Origin: Candidatus Melainabacteria bacterium
GTDB lineage: Bacteria; Cyanobacteriota; Vampirovibrionia; Obscuribacterales; Obscuribacteraceae
Length of the DNA: 64,000 bases
Reading direction: 5' to 3'
Assembly: GCA_016699165.1 (NCBI GenBank)
Contig: CP064963.1
Span: 62,001-126,000 of the forward strand
Notes under the pieces: generated by a model
Databases searched by the model: none
Seen by the model: only the letters and a program-made list of their open reading frames with translations
Told to the model about the DNA's origin: nothing
Part shown: positions 28,421-37,889 of the stretch, one piece after another
Layout: the number at the start of each line of letters is the position of its first letter
How positions within the stretch are numbered: position 1 is the stretch's first letter
Made by a program: the position numbers and the translations under genes

Positions 28421-30109
28421 TTATTGTGCCTGAGTTAAACGTGGACGAGGAGGACCGTAAACCTGATTGATAGCTATATCTAGCGGGTTGCCTTCGCATG
28501 ATGATGGCATTTCAATTCCAAGGATTGAAGTTACGGTTGGGGCGATATCACTAAGCGATGAGTGCGAAGCATACTTGCCACCGCGCACACCAGGTCCGCA
28601 AATGAGCAATGGCACTTGCGAGTCATAGCTGTAGTGTGAGCCATAACCTGTACCTGTGGTGTCACCGCAGAATACGTGTCCTGGTTTGGTCAGTACAAAT
28701 AATTCGCCGCTGCGACCAAAGTAGTAGCTACGACGGATTTTGTCCGAAACTGGAGTGCTTGGTAGTTGATTTGAATAAAGCTGCCAGGCTGTGAAGATTT
28801 CGCCGATACCGGGAATTGAACGCGCAGCGCGTGCGGCTGTTTGCTCAACGTCTGGTTGGCGCAATTTGGCTTTGTCGATGGCATCAAGATTCAAATAAAG
28901 ATTTGGTGGATCAAAAGATTCGACCCAATTGTCTTCGCCCAATCTTTGATCGAGTTTGGCTTTTATTTGATTTGCCACCACTTTTGGATCGAGTCTGCCT
29001 GCTTCCATTCCTCTCTCATCTAAGAATTCTGGAATGGCTGGCGAGCCGTGGCTGGCTGTGAAAATAACAAGTGTATTGCGCAAGCCAACTTTGTCGTCGA
29101 TTGCTTGAAAGAGTGATGACAAACTTTGGTCCATTCTCAAAATTAAGTCCTGACACTCTTGCGAGTAAGGTCCAAATAACTGAGTCAAACGCTCGCCTGC
29201 AGACAAGCCCAGAACGAGCAAATCAGCATCAGAGTGGTTGCCCAGTTGTTCTTTATCTAGAGCGTCTTTAGCCAGGTCGCAAATCATTTGATTGGCAAAT
29301 GGTGTCATAGCGAAATTGTCATAATAACCTTCGCCGTCTTTAGCGCCACCGGCAATGATGTGGGGGAATTTGCGTCCGTCACTTGCCATAGTTGCTTCGC
29401 GCGGATAGTCGTCGCGTGTGGAGGCACCGTATTCGGTTTCAGCAAGCAAACGCTGCCAAGGTTTGCCGATATAACGCTCAGCAAAGTGAGTGTCGTTGAA
29501 AGCGCTTATCCATGTAGGAATTGACGAGCCATAGTGTGACGATGTCACCATATTGCCCGAGCGCTTGTCGAACCATAGCGAACTTGTTGCCAGTGGTCCT
29601 GCTAAAAGTAGTGCTGCAGATTCGTCGCCGCACAAGCCGATTACTTTTGATCTGCCGTTACTCGACAGCTTCATCTGGTCTCCAAGGGTGGTGCCATTTA
29701 AAGCTTTGGTTCCGCCTGCGACGCCATTTGCGCCGACCATTCTATTAGATGAATCTTGAATAGCTGAGCGATAATCTTTTTTTGCGCGGTCATACCATTT
29801 GTTTGAGACTATTCCTGTAGTCCAGGGGTAGGCACCTGTCGAGATGATTGAGTATCCGCTTGCGGCGTTGGTTGAAGCACTGCGATTTACGCAGTTGGTG
29901 AATTGTGCACCGTTCTCCATCAGGTAGCGAAGCCCAGATGAACTCATCTTGTCGCCGTAGCGTGACAGATAGTTGTATGAAAATTGATCTGCCACTATTA
30001 ATAAGACCAGTTTGGGCTTAGCCGATTGGTCCGCCTGCGCTAAAAGCGGCAGTTGTGATGTCTGGGTCAGACAAAAAAGTAGTAAGAAAAAGAGTCTCGC
30101 GATTGTCAA
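28421..30109 (-). CDS. Alkaline-phosphatase-fold secreted protein, probably catalytically inactive
   Basis: 562 residues with a signal peptide (about 1-26). The fold is that of the PafA-like alkaline phosphatase/phosphodiesterase superfamily: LVLLIVADQFSYNYLSRYGD at the N-terminus, the STGAYPWTTGIVSNKWYD region near 100, FTASHG near 330 and GSHYSYDSQVPLLICGPG near 500. By hand alignment with PafA-like enzymes, several metal and nucleophile positions differ: the nucleophile Thr aligns with Ala, the D...H metal pair reads E...Q, the ADHG motif reads ASHG, and the last His reads Tyr. Only the first Asp and one His remain. The protein is full length and otherwise undamaged, so it may be a binding pseudoenzyme. 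The neighbours suggest no function. Confidence 0.85.
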   Translation of the reverse strand: MTIARLFFLLLFCLTQTSQLPLLAQADQSAKPKLVLLIVADQFSYNYLSRYGDKMSSSGLRYLMENGAQFTNCVNRSASTNAASGYSIISTGAYPWTTGIVSNKWYDRAKKDYRSAIQDSSNRMVGANGVAGGTKALNGTTLGDQMKLSSNGRSKVIGLCGDESAALLLAGPLATSSLWFDKRSGNMVTSSHYGSSIPTWISAFNDTHFAERYIGKPWQRLLAETEYGASTRDDYPREATMASDGRKFPHIIAGGAKDGEGYYDNFAMTPFANQMICDLAKDALDKEQLGNHSDADLLVLGLSAGERLTQLFGPYSQECQDLILRMDQSLSSLFQAIDDKVGLRNTLVIFTASHGSPAIPEFLDERGMEAGRLDPKVVANQIKAKLDQRLGEDNWVESFDPPNLYLNLDAIDKAKLRQPDVEQTAARAARSIPGIGEIFTAWQLYSNQLPSTPVSDKIRRSYYFGRSGELFVLTKPGHVFCGDTTGTGYGSHYSYDSQVPLLICGPGVRGGKYASHSSLSDIAPTVTSILGIEMPSSCEGNPLDIAINQVYGPPRPRLTQAQ

Positions 30110-30344
30110 GAGAGTCCCTCCAGGGCATCAAGTCGGAATGCGTTAAACCAAGCATTTTACCTGATTTAACGACGTTAATTCCTACCTTAAATCAGCTTCA
30201 AATTACTTTGGAAATGCTGAAATAACGATATATCCTTGATATCCTCGAGGTCCGTTGTGTAAAAGCGGAGTACCGTTTTTATGAGTGGCTGGGCGAATAG
30301 CCCGCCGCCAGCGTAATTAGAGATTATATTGGAGTGTAACTATC

Positions 30345-30770
30345 ATGGGCGAAGCAACAGCGCTTATCAAAAAAGCAGTAATGACCAGCGTAGGAGCCAC
30401 TTCTAGTCTTGACCGTATTAAAGGCGCTCTCAACAACGCAATGCAAGATGTAGTCAAGATTGGACAGGACCTCGTTGAAGAATTGGAAGAGCAAGGCAAA
30501 GTTAAAACAGAAAATGCTCAAAGCTTCCTGAAAAACTTGCAAGATGAAGCCGGCAAAAAGACCGAAACCATCGAGCAAAAAGTAACTGGCACAATGAGTG
30601 GTTCAGTTAAGAAAGTGGCTAAAGACGTCGGTCTTGTCACACGCGAAGAGTACGAAGAATTACTCGAGCGTCTTGAAGCAGTCGAAACTTCTTTGAATAT
30701 CACACACGAAGAAGGCGAAGACAAAGCTAAACGTTCAAAATCGAAAAAATCCAACAACAACGCTGAGTAA
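30345..30770 (+). CDS. Phasin-like small helical protein
   Basis: 141-residue acidic/basic amphipathic helical protein without a signal peptide. Heptad-like helices span residues about 5-115, and the segment VGLVTREEYEELLERLEAVE resembles the end of phasin-like and BMFP-type proteins. The C-terminus is Lys/Ser/Asn-rich. Phasins coat polyhydroxyalkanoate granules. A PHA synthase is not in the window, so the assignment is tentative. The ATG at 30345 is preceded by TTGGAGTG eight bases upstream. The 235 bases upstream separate it from the divergent phosphatase-fold gene and presumably hold both promoters. Confidence 0.62.
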   Translation: MGEATALIKKAVMTSVGATSSLDRIKGALNNAMQDVVKIGQDLVEELEEQGKVKTENAQSFLKNLQDEAGKKTETIEQKVTGTMSGSVKKVAKDVGLVTREEYEELLERLEAVETSLNITHEEGEDKAKRSKSKKSNNNAE

Positions 30771-30783
30771 TTTCTAGATCAAT

Positions 30784-33117
30784 CTAGAGCATATCCAGCG
30801 GAATGGGCGGAATAATAGGGGACTCTTTCTTCCAGGAAGAGTCCCTTAAAACTATCCCTGCAAGGTTTTGAAGATCTTTGACAATTGGTCTTCGTAACTG
30901 GAATTCTCCCGCCATCAAAGGATAGGAGCCTTCAGTCAGATTGAGTGAAGGGGCAAAGTCGGCTTTGACAAATTGCGCCTGACTTCTTGATTGAAGTGGT
31001 TGATTAGGTTTGGAGCGACAGACAAGATCTCGAACACTTGCCGACCAGAAAACATTCTTTTCTTTTGACAGACTCAAAGGGGCATAGTAAAAAAGTTGGT
31101 CTTCACTTACGGGCAATCCGGCAAAAACATAGGGTGATTGGTAGCTTGTGTACAAGCCTTCGCTATCTAAAATTAGAGTTACCGCCTTTGGGCAACTTAT
31201 AATTTCTTCTTCAGCTAAAACCATATCAAGTGGTTTTTGATCTATCTTGTCGTTTGAGTTGAGCGTTTGCCATGAGGCAAGCACGTTAAAATCTGGCTCA
31301 AGCCAGCGACCGCCATCCAATTGGCTGATTTTTCTATTTTTGCTGCTTTCAATCAAATTTTGGTCTGACAGAGGATATTCACAACTGTGAAAAACTTCTT
31401 TGCGGCTCAGAAGAAATTTTAGGGGTTGATTGTCAATTCTATGCAAGCCTGACCTGCAAGTATTTAAATTGTGGCTGGCTAAATCAAAGGTGCGAAGAAT
31501 GGCTATTTGTGCGTTGCGCGATACAAGTTTTGCGACTTTGAATTGTTGCTCTAACTGGTAATAATTTTCTTTGTCGATTTTTATAATTGATTCAATATTT
31601 TCCAGCCGTACTTGCAAATCTTTGTTCAAGGCGCTCTTCAAGCTAAGCGCTTTAAACTCTTGTTCTTTTTGTAAGAGTTCCATTTTAAGATTATTCAAGC
31701 GCGCGGCGGTATTGCCCATCACCAGGCGTGATATCTCAAGCGTTTCAAGTGCTGCGAGGTTTGTCTTATATAAAGAATCCAAGTAATCGCTGACCAATTT
31801 TTGATCGTATGTATTTCTTCCGGCAATATTGGCAGTCCCATTTGAGTCTATGATTATTGGAAAGGCGTCGCCAGGAAGTTCTTGTAGTTTTTCTTGATAT
31901 TCAAATAAGTCGTACAAACCTTTCTGCCATTCTTGTTTAGTCGAATCTTTTTTCAGTGGCAGCAAAGCATCTGTCAAAAGGCAACTGTTTACTTGTGCTT
32001 TTTGTAATTGGTTTATTGGTGCTGGTTTAATTTGAGCAGAAAGCAGATTCTTTAACTTGTCTGGGTCAATATTTTCTCTAGAGTGATTTTGTCTCATCCA
32101 GTGATAAAGCGCGACTACAATAGCTTGAGCTGGATTTTGATTATTGAGCGAAGTGTTTATGGCTGGCCCTAGATTACCTCTGCCAGGTACAGGTCCATTT
32201 GTTGCCTGATACCATTCGCCATTTTTAACCCAGGTGTTTGCATCCAGAAAATCAATGGGCTTTAAAGTCTGCCAAACTCCTTGAGGGAATCTAAATGCAA
32301 AACATAGACGAGCTTTTTTACTGTCGCTCAAAGCTATTGTGGCACAGGTTTGCTTGATTATACGTCTGGTTGCTTTGGTGTTGTCGCTTTGTTCTATTAC
32401 TGCTTCGATCAAAATCGAGGATGGTACTACATCTGGTGTGACATAGACGAATTGGTCAGGCTCGAAAATTTCTGTTTTGTCATAATGTTTGTGAAAGAAA
32501 AGTTGGCGCTCGCCACTTGCAGTTTTAAGCTCAACAGGAAAGTTAGTCTTGTAATATCCAGACTGACAAAAGGGGCTTTGCTGCTCGCTTTTGGCCGTTT
32601 TGATACTCGATACATTTGGGTCCTTTTCTTTGCCTGAGCCAAACGATATTTTTAAGCTATAGAGATGACTTTGAGCAGGCAATCTCAATTTGAACTGGTC
32701 GATGGCAAATTTTGCTATGCCACCATTTTCATTTATTTCTTGCTGCATTTTCTGAGCTAGAGCAATTTCAAGTTCGTGCAATTCATCTAGGTCGAGCAAA
32801 ACAAGCTTGTCTAGTGCCGATGCTTGATTGGTCGATTGAGCAAAGATGTAAGCATTTTTAATGGCTGCTTTCAGTTCGTCCAGATCTGTCATAGTCAAAT
32901 CGCCAAATGTTTGACTGTGTATTTTTTCAGCAGATAATCTTTGTGATACCAGTTTTGCCGTTTGGTCGAGTGGGTCTTCTTTTATTTGAATCTGGCTTAC
33001 TTTACTCAAAACCTGCATATAAAAAACAACCAGCACCCCTAACGCAAGCGTGGATAAAGCCACATAAATGGTCGACTTATCTTGTTTCTGGTCATTCAAG
33101 TTAGGCGAATCGGACAT
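30784..33117 (-). CDS. Large membrane-anchored protein of unknown function
   Basis: 777 residues with a short cytoplasmic N-terminus, one membrane helix near residues 18-40 and a large extracytoplasmic domain. A coiled-coil-like region lies near 440-530 (KMELLQKEQEFKALSLKSALN). The remainder resembles no family I know. Two regions with RDLVCRSKPNQ and similar Cys-containing segments could be disulfide-linked. The gene is divergent from the TPR gene at 33155 (37 bases apart) and convergent with the phasin-like gene, whose stop is 14 bases away. Confidence 0.72.
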   Translation of the reverse strand: MSDSPNLNDQKQDKSTIYVALSTLALGVLVVFYMQVLSKVSQIQIKEDPLDQTAKLVSQRLSAEKIHSQTFGDLTMTDLDELKAAIKNAYIFAQSTNQASALDKLVLLDLDELHELEIALAQKMQQEINENGGIAKFAIDQFKLRLPAQSHLYSLKISFGSGKEKDPNVSSIKTAKSEQQSPFCQSGYYKTNFPVELKTASGERQLFFHKHYDKTEIFEPDQFVYVTPDVVPSSILIEAVIEQSDNTKATRRIIKQTCATIALSDSKKARLCFAFRFPQGVWQTLKPIDFLDANTWVKNGEWYQATNGPVPGRGNLGPAINTSLNNQNPAQAIVVALYHWMRQNHSRENIDPDKLKNLLSAQIKPAPINQLQKAQVNSCLLTDALLPLKKDSTKQEWQKGLYDLFEYQEKLQELPGDAFPIIIDSNGTANIAGRNTYDQKLVSDYLDSLYKTNLAALETLEISRLVMGNTAARLNNLKMELLQKEQEFKALSLKSALNKDLQVRLENIESIIKIDKENYYQLEQQFKVAKLVSRNAQIAILRTFDLASHNLNTCRSGLHRIDNQPLKFLLSRKEVFHSCEYPLSDQNLIESSKNRKISQLDGGRWLEPDFNVLASWQTLNSNDKIDQKPLDMVLAEEEIISCPKAVTLILDSEGLYTSYQSPYVFAGLPVSEDQLFYYAPLSLSKEKNVFWSASVRDLVCRSKPNQPLQSRSQAQFVKADFAPSLNLTEGSYPLMAGEFQLRRPIVKDLQNLAGIVLRDSSWKKESPIIPPIPLDML

Positions 33118-33154
33118 TCTCTTATGATAAGCTAACCAGGCTCGATCTAAAACA

Positions 33155-34426
33155 ATGAAGAAACCAATCTCTATATTTTTAGTTTTTGCTTTGCACTTAA
33201 GCTCGTTTAGTATGGCTTGTGCGGCTCAATCAGCTGATTTGAGTGCCGCAATTGAAAATATTGAGACACTCGAGCGTACTGTCCAATTTAATAAAGCTCG
33301 CCAGGAGCTTGATTTACTGCTTGCAAAGAATGACTCGAATCCTTCACTTTTAATTCTTTCTGCGGGTCTTTATCTGAAGATGGGGCAAAAAATGCTTGCT
33401 TTGATTGAGTATGAAAAAGCTCGCAAAGTAAATGACAAAGATCCTGTCATATTGGTAGAACTTGCCCGCTTACATCTGGAGAATTTCAGTAGCGATGCTG
33501 CACTTGGTATGGCAAGGCAAGCAGTCGCACTGGATCCCTCGAATATAAAAGGTCAAGAAATTCTGATACTGGCTTTAATGGCAAACTCTTTTTATGGCGA
33601 TGCCAACACTCGCATGAAAGAGCTGCTCACAACCAAAGAAAATGATCCTTGGGTCTTGCATCTGGCTTATCTAGTTAATAAGAGTAATGACAAGCTCGAT
33701 TTGGCTTTAGATTATTTGAAGCGTGCAATCAGGCTTAAGCCAACAGAGCGTCAGTGGCTACTTGAATTGGCCGACACTTATCAATTAACGAGCAAACCAA
33801 AAGACGCCTGCAAAGTAATAGAAGACTATCTGGCTCTGGAGCCAGATTCTGTTGAAGGCTTAAAAAAACTTGCTTACGTGCTTGAGCACTCGTTGCACGA
33901 TTATGCCCAAGCCCAGACAATTTATTCCAAGATATTAAACATTGATCCGCTCAATGTCGCGGCTCAAGCTGGAATCAGTCGACTGGAAGTAAAGCAGAAT
34001 GATTTTTCAGCCAAGCTAAAGCGAAGCCTTCAAAGCTTTTGGGCTCAATTACTTTTGTGGCTGCCGCCTCGCCTAAGCAGGAACAGCTTTACTGAGCACT
34101 CTCTTAGGTCCGTGGATTGGATCTTCGATAATGATTGTGTTGTCGCGTTTGGGGCCTACACTGACGATAGCGATTGGCGCATCCAATTCTTGCTCGATGA
34201 ATTCCAGATATTTCTGGGCAGCATCAGGCAAATCGCTGAATTTGCGACATTCAACTGTAGATTGTTTCCAACCTTTCAGTGTCTTGTAGACAGGTTCCAT
34301 TTGGGCGAACATGGCACCGATGCTTGGCAGGTCTTTGTAGACTTTGCCAGTTTCTTTATTTCTGTATTCGACACAAACCTGGATTTCGTCAAAGCTATCG
34401 AGCACATCCATTTTGGTGATGGCTAG
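33155..34426 (+). CDS. Secreted TPR protein whose frame runs antisense into purA
   Basis: The first 305 residues form a clear product: a signal peptide (about 1-24, ending ACAAQSA) and six to seven TPR units from residue 30. After about 34050 the frame reads through 354 bases antisense to purA, and the resulting 118 residues have no TPR character. In the neighbouring frame, a stop at 34093-34095 would end the protein with ITFVAAASPKQEQLY and overlap purA by only 23 bases. A single missing base near 34035-34055 would explain this. The true C-terminus therefore needs confirmation; 34095 is the more likely end. TPR proteins usually mediate protein interactions. Confidence 0.7.
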   Translation: MKKPISIFLVFALHLSSFSMACAAQSADLSAAIENIETLERTVQFNKARQELDLLLAKNDSNPSLLILSAGLYLKMGQKMLALIEYEKARKVNDKDPVILVELARLHLENFSSDAALGMARQAVALDPSNIKGQEILILALMANSFYGDANTRMKELLTTKENDPWVLHLAYLVNKSNDKLDLALDYLKRAIRLKPTERQWLLELADTYQLTSKPKDACKVIEDYLALEPDSVEGLKKLAYVLEHSLHDYAQAQTIYSKILNIDPLNVAAQAGISRLEVKQNDFSAKLKRSLQSFWAQLLLWLPPRLSRNSFTEHSLRSVDWIFDNDCVVAFGAYTDDSDWRIQFLLDEFQIFLGSIRQIAEFATFNCRLFPTFQCLVDRFHLGEHGTDAWQVFVDFASFFISVFDTNLDFVKAIEHIHFGDG

Positions 34427-35401
34427 GCAATCAAGACCATTGATGCGAACGGCATAACGTCCAAGAACGGCATCAAACCAGCCGCAACGACGTGGACGTC
34501 CTGTAGTGACGCCTACCTCGGCTCCGATTTCGCGTATACGATCGCCTTCTTCTCCGAATAACTCGGTAGGGAAATAACCTTCTCCAACACGAGTCATATA
34601 TGCTTTGGATACACCAATTACACGATCCACGATGGTCGGACCAATCCCAGCGCCCACGCAAGCTCCGCCTGCAGAAGGACTTGAACTTGTCACATAAGGA
34701 TAAGTGCCATGGTCTAGGTCAAGCAGTGTACCCTGCGCACCTTCAAACAAAATGTTTTTGCGATCGCCTACTGCTTCGAAAATGAGAGCAGATGTGTCGC
34801 AGACATATTTTTTGATCTTTTTGCCGTACTCTAAATATTCTTCTAATATCTGTTTGACGTCCAGTTGGGGCAGGTTGTACATGCGCTCGAACAATACGTT
34901 CTTGCGTGGAACCATCCATTCCAATTTTTCTTGCAGCACTGCTGGGTTAAGCAAATCTTCAACACGAATGCCGGTTCTAGCGCATTTGTCAGCGTATGTT
35001 GGACCGATGCCACGCTTGGTGGTACCAATTTTCTTGTCGCCGCGGCTTTCTTCTTCAGCTGCGTCTATCATTAAATGATATGGCATTGTCACGTGCGCGG
35101 CTGTGGACATCTTCAGATTCGAGTCATCCAGTCCACGGTCGAGCAGGGCTTGCATTTCAGTCAAAAATGCTTTGGGGTCGATAACCATGCCAGGTCCCAG
35201 GATGCACTGTTTGCCTTTGTAGACAATTCCTGATGGAATCAAGTGAAACTTGTATGTCTCATTGCCTACAACGACGGTATGTCCGGCATTGGCGCCGCCT
35301 TGATAACGGACAACCATGTCTGCGTTCATAGCCAGAAGGTCGGTTACTTTCGCCTTTCCTTCATCGCCGAATTGTGCGCCCACAACAACTACGTTTGCCA
35401 A
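34073..35401 (-). CDS. purA: Adenylosuccinate synthetase PurA
   Basis: 442-residue enzyme joining IMP and aspartate with GTP to make adenylosuccinate in AMP synthesis. Signature regions include YQGGANAGHTVV, GTTKRGIGPTY, the segment FEGAQGTLLDLDHGTYPYVT, TTGRPRRCGWFD and the C-terminal GPKRD. The N-terminal GTP-binding segment reads QFGDEGKAK where most enzymes have QWGDEGKGK (from memory), but the catalytic Asp and Lys are retained. The start is the ATG at 35401. It is divergent from holB with 177 bases between. Its 3' end faces the TPR gene. Confidence 0.97.
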   Translation of the reverse strand: MANVVVVGAQFGDEGKAKVTDLLAMNADMVVRYQGGANAGHTVVVGNETYKFHLIPSGIVYKGKQCILGPGMVIDPKAFLTEMQALLDRGLDDSNLKMSTAAHVTMPYHLMIDAAEEESRGDKKIGTTKRGIGPTYADKCARTGIRVEDLLNPAVLQEKLEWMVPRKNVLFERMYNLPQLDVKQILEEYLEYGKKIKKYVCDTSALIFEAVGDRKNILFEGAQGTLLDLDHGTYPYVTSSSPSAGGACVGAGIGPTIVDRVIGVSKAYMTRVGEGYFPTELFGEEGDRIREIGAEVGVTTGRPRRCGWFDAVLGRYAVRINGLDCLAITKMDVLDSFDEIQVCVEYRNKETGKVYKDLPSIGAMFAQMEPVYKTLKGWKQSTVECRKFSDLPDAAQKYLEFIEQELDAPIAIVSVGPKRDNTIIIEDPIHGPKRVLSKAVPA

Positions 35402-35578
35402 GGTTATAAATCCTATGTTTGCTCAAAACCAAGCTAGTGTAGGCTTCTAGCCAAGAGCTGTCAATTGCATCCCACTTATTTAGAAGAATATCTAAGTTAA
35501 CTTTACTTAGAAAAAGGCTATTCTTCCTTTAGTATCCTTGCAAAGCTAGACGCATAGCTTTTAAAGCCAGATCTTAAT

Positions 35579-36589
35579 GTGGTATCGCCCGTGAAGTCAC
35601 ATTTTTCACCCAATATTAGTCAAAAACAGCCACTTGCAGTTTCGCTCATTTCGCGTGCACTAGATAGCGGAAGGCTGGCAAACGCCTATCTACTTACGGG
35701 TTCCAATCATGGCGATAAGGTTGAACTGGCGCTTGAACTTGCCTGTATTCTCAATTGTCTTAATACCACTAGTGGTGCAAGCGAACACAGTGAGGCATTT
35801 TGTTTTTTGCGTCATGGTCCCGACAGTGCCAATTATTGCCAGAACTGCCGCCTGATAAGCCAGGAAAGACATCGTCAGGCATATCTTCAATTACTGCCAT
35901 TAGATCCAAACAATCCTAATTCCAAAATCCCGGTTGAAAAGGCAAGAGAACTTGCTTTTGAGTTAACTAAAACTTCACCATTTTTTAGAGTCGTCTGGCT
36001 TTCTAACGCTGCTCAGGACGTTTTTCATCGTCCTGCCGCCAACTCACTGCTCAAAACTATTGAAGAGCCAAAGAATCGCTGTATATTTCTGCTTGCCGCT
36101 CGCAGCAAAGAACTTGTGTTGCCCACTATTACAAGTCGAAGCCAGGAAGTGCCACTGGTGCAAAAACAAGCGTCACAGGTGCTGATCGAGCCCGACAGTA
36201 TCGAGACCCAGGGCGATAGCTCTTTGAGCAAATGGTCCAAACTTGCCTTTTTCCAGTGGGCTAAAAAACGAAATATGCATGTGGTCACGCGCGAGGAAGC
36301 GCTTGAAGTTTCAAGTTTGCTCTATACAGCCATGACCAAACCTGATGCCGACGAAGATTTGGACGACGACTCGGACCCTTTGGACCGTCTGGTCATGCTA
36401 GAGCTTTCAATTATCGGATCCAAAGCGATTGATGACCCAGCATTGAGCGGCTATCTTGCCGGTTTGCTCCAGTTGTCTCAATCGCTGAAAACACGCCTAC
36501 AGCGACACGTAAGCCAGAAATCGTCGCTTGATAACTTTTTTATAGAGTGGCTCAATCTTAGAACTCAAGTGTCTGGAATTCTTCCCTAA
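35579..36589 (+). CDS. holB: DNA polymerase III delta' subunit (HolB-like)
   Basis: 336-residue clamp-loader protein of the AAA+ class. A degenerate P-loop reads YLLTGSNHGDKVELAL, in line with the delta' subunit not binding ATP. A cysteine cluster (CILNC...CQNC) corresponds to the zinc module. The segment NAAQDVFHRPAANSLLKTIEEP matches the delta' Walker B region, and TITSRSQEVPL the sensor region. The GTG at 35579 is the first in-frame start; a second GTG at 35591 is equally possible. It is followed after 56 bases by a TPR gene on the same strand. Confidence 0.88.
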   Translation: MVSPVKSHFSPNISQKQPLAVSLISRALDSGRLANAYLLTGSNHGDKVELALELACILNCLNTTSGASEHSEAFCFLRHGPDSANYCQNCRLISQERHRQAYLQLLPLDPNNPNSKIPVEKARELAFELTKTSPFFRVVWLSNAAQDVFHRPAANSLLKTIEEPKNRCIFLLAARSKELVLPTITSRSQEVPLVQKQASQVLIEPDSIETQGDSSLSKWSKLAFFQWAKKRNMHVVTREEALEVSSLLYTAMTKPDADEDLDDDSDPLDRLVMLELSIIGSKAIDDPALSGYLAGLLQLSQSLKTRLQRHVSQKSSLDNFFIEWLNLRTQVSGILP

Positions 36590-36645
36590 GGGGAAATGAA
36601 AGGTTAATAACTGATATATTTTCTGGACTAAGAGGAGTTTCTTTT

Positions 36646-37881
36646 GTGACTGAAGGTCAAGTGCCAAACCCTGATTTCAAAAAAACCGATTCCAAGCCTC
36701 AAGTCAGCATGGACGAGGGAAACAAAGTAAATGTGGTCAAAGAATTGCTTTGCCCGCAGCTGCTTGCTGCATTAATTGCTGGCGGATTGTTTGCCTACAC
36801 TGTGGTTAAGCCGATTTCGGTACCGGTCAAATCTAGGGGAGTGGCGCCTCAAACTTCTAACAAAGAAGAGCCCAAAGTAGTGGTCAAAGAAGATCCTACG
36901 CTAAGCACAGACAAATTATTAAAAGAAATTGCTGCAACCGAGCCTTTGAAGAGCTATGAGGCAGGGAAAGTCACTGCTGCAACCGCTGACGCCTGGGTTA
37001 TCGCCGATCGCAAATCAGATCGGGAGAATGTTCGCAAATTGATGGCGGCAGGAAATGTATTGACCAATACAGGCAACATTCGCGATGCCTGGAAAGGCTT
37101 TGCCTTACTTGAGCGTTCGCAAGCACTTGCTCCCGAAAACAAATGGGTGAGACTGAATTATGCTCGTCAGTTGTTCAAACGAGGTCTTATTAAAGAATCT
37201 ATTCAGCAGTATGAAGACCTACTCAAACTGACCGAAGAATCAGATCCTAACTGGGTTGAGCCTCGCCTTGAATTGGCTGATGTGTATCTGGCTGAGGAGC
37301 AAACAAAGCTTGCTATCAAGCTTTACGAAGATGGTTTGAAAATTAAGCACGATGATCCTCGCATTATAAAGCGCATTGGTATTGCAAAGGCTGTCAGTGG
37401 TGATCAGAAAAAAGGCTATGACGAATTCATTAAAGGCTGCAACTTAGAGCAAGATAAAATGGATTATTCGCCTGATATCAAAGCAGATATCGACAAGAAT
37501 GGCGGCTTGATTGAATCAGCTATCACTGATATGCGCAAGAAAGTAGCTGCTAAGTCAACTGATATTCCGCTTAGAATTAGACTTGGCAAATTGCTCATTT
37601 GCGTTAACAGACTAAAAGAAGCCAAGGAACATCTAGAAGAAGCGGCTAAAAAGCGGGAGTCAGTTCCTGAGATTCACGAAGTTCTTTCTGAAATTCTTTA
37701 TCGCATGGGAAATTCAGAGGAAGCTTTTGCCGAGTTTGAGACTGCAGCTAGACTGCAGCCACTGAACAAACCCGCCTATCAAGAGCCTTACGTCCCAACT
37801 GTCGAAGAGCAAATAGCAGAAGAAAAGCTCAATTTGGCAGATGAGCCTGTCGAAGAAAAACCTGAAGAACCTAAGAAATAG
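36646..37881 (+). CDS. Membrane-anchored TPR protein
   Basis: 411 residues with a short N-terminal region, one membrane helix (about 35-55) and an extracytoplasmic TPR array. About six TPR units from residue 135 to 375 include the segment DAWKGFALLERSQALAPENK. The C-terminus is a Glu/Pro-rich tail. GTG at 36646 is preceded by AAGAGGAG. It lies 56 bases after holB, and its stop is 8 bases from the convergent hydrolase-fold gene. The function is unknown. Confidence 0.78.
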   Translation: MTEGQVPNPDFKKTDSKPQVSMDEGNKVNVVKELLCPQLLAALIAGGLFAYTVVKPISVPVKSRGVAPQTSNKEEPKVVVKEDPTLSTDKLLKEIAATEPLKSYEAGKVTAATADAWVIADRKSDRENVRKLMAAGNVLTNTGNIRDAWKGFALLERSQALAPENKWVRLNYARQLFKRGLIKESIQQYEDLLKLTEESDPNWVEPRLELADVYLAEEQTKLAIKLYEDGLKIKHDDPRIIKRIGIAKAVSGDQKKGYDEFIKGCNLEQDKMDYSPDIKADIDKNGGLIESAITDMRKKVAAKSTDIPLRIRLGKLLICVNRLKEAKEHLEEAAKKRESVPEIHEVLSEILYRMGNSEEAFAEFETAARLQPLNKPAYQEPYVPTVEEQIAEEKLNLADEPVEEKPEEPKK

Positions 37882-37889
37882 TTCAAGAG

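Noticed and set aside
30772..30788. Terminator from TCTAGA repeats between convergent genes
   Set aside because: The stem is short and self-palindromic and has no U-tract on either side.
35492..35510. Operator between purA and holB (CTAAGT/ACTTAG)
   Set aside because: Only six-base arms around seven bases; too short to distinguish from chance.
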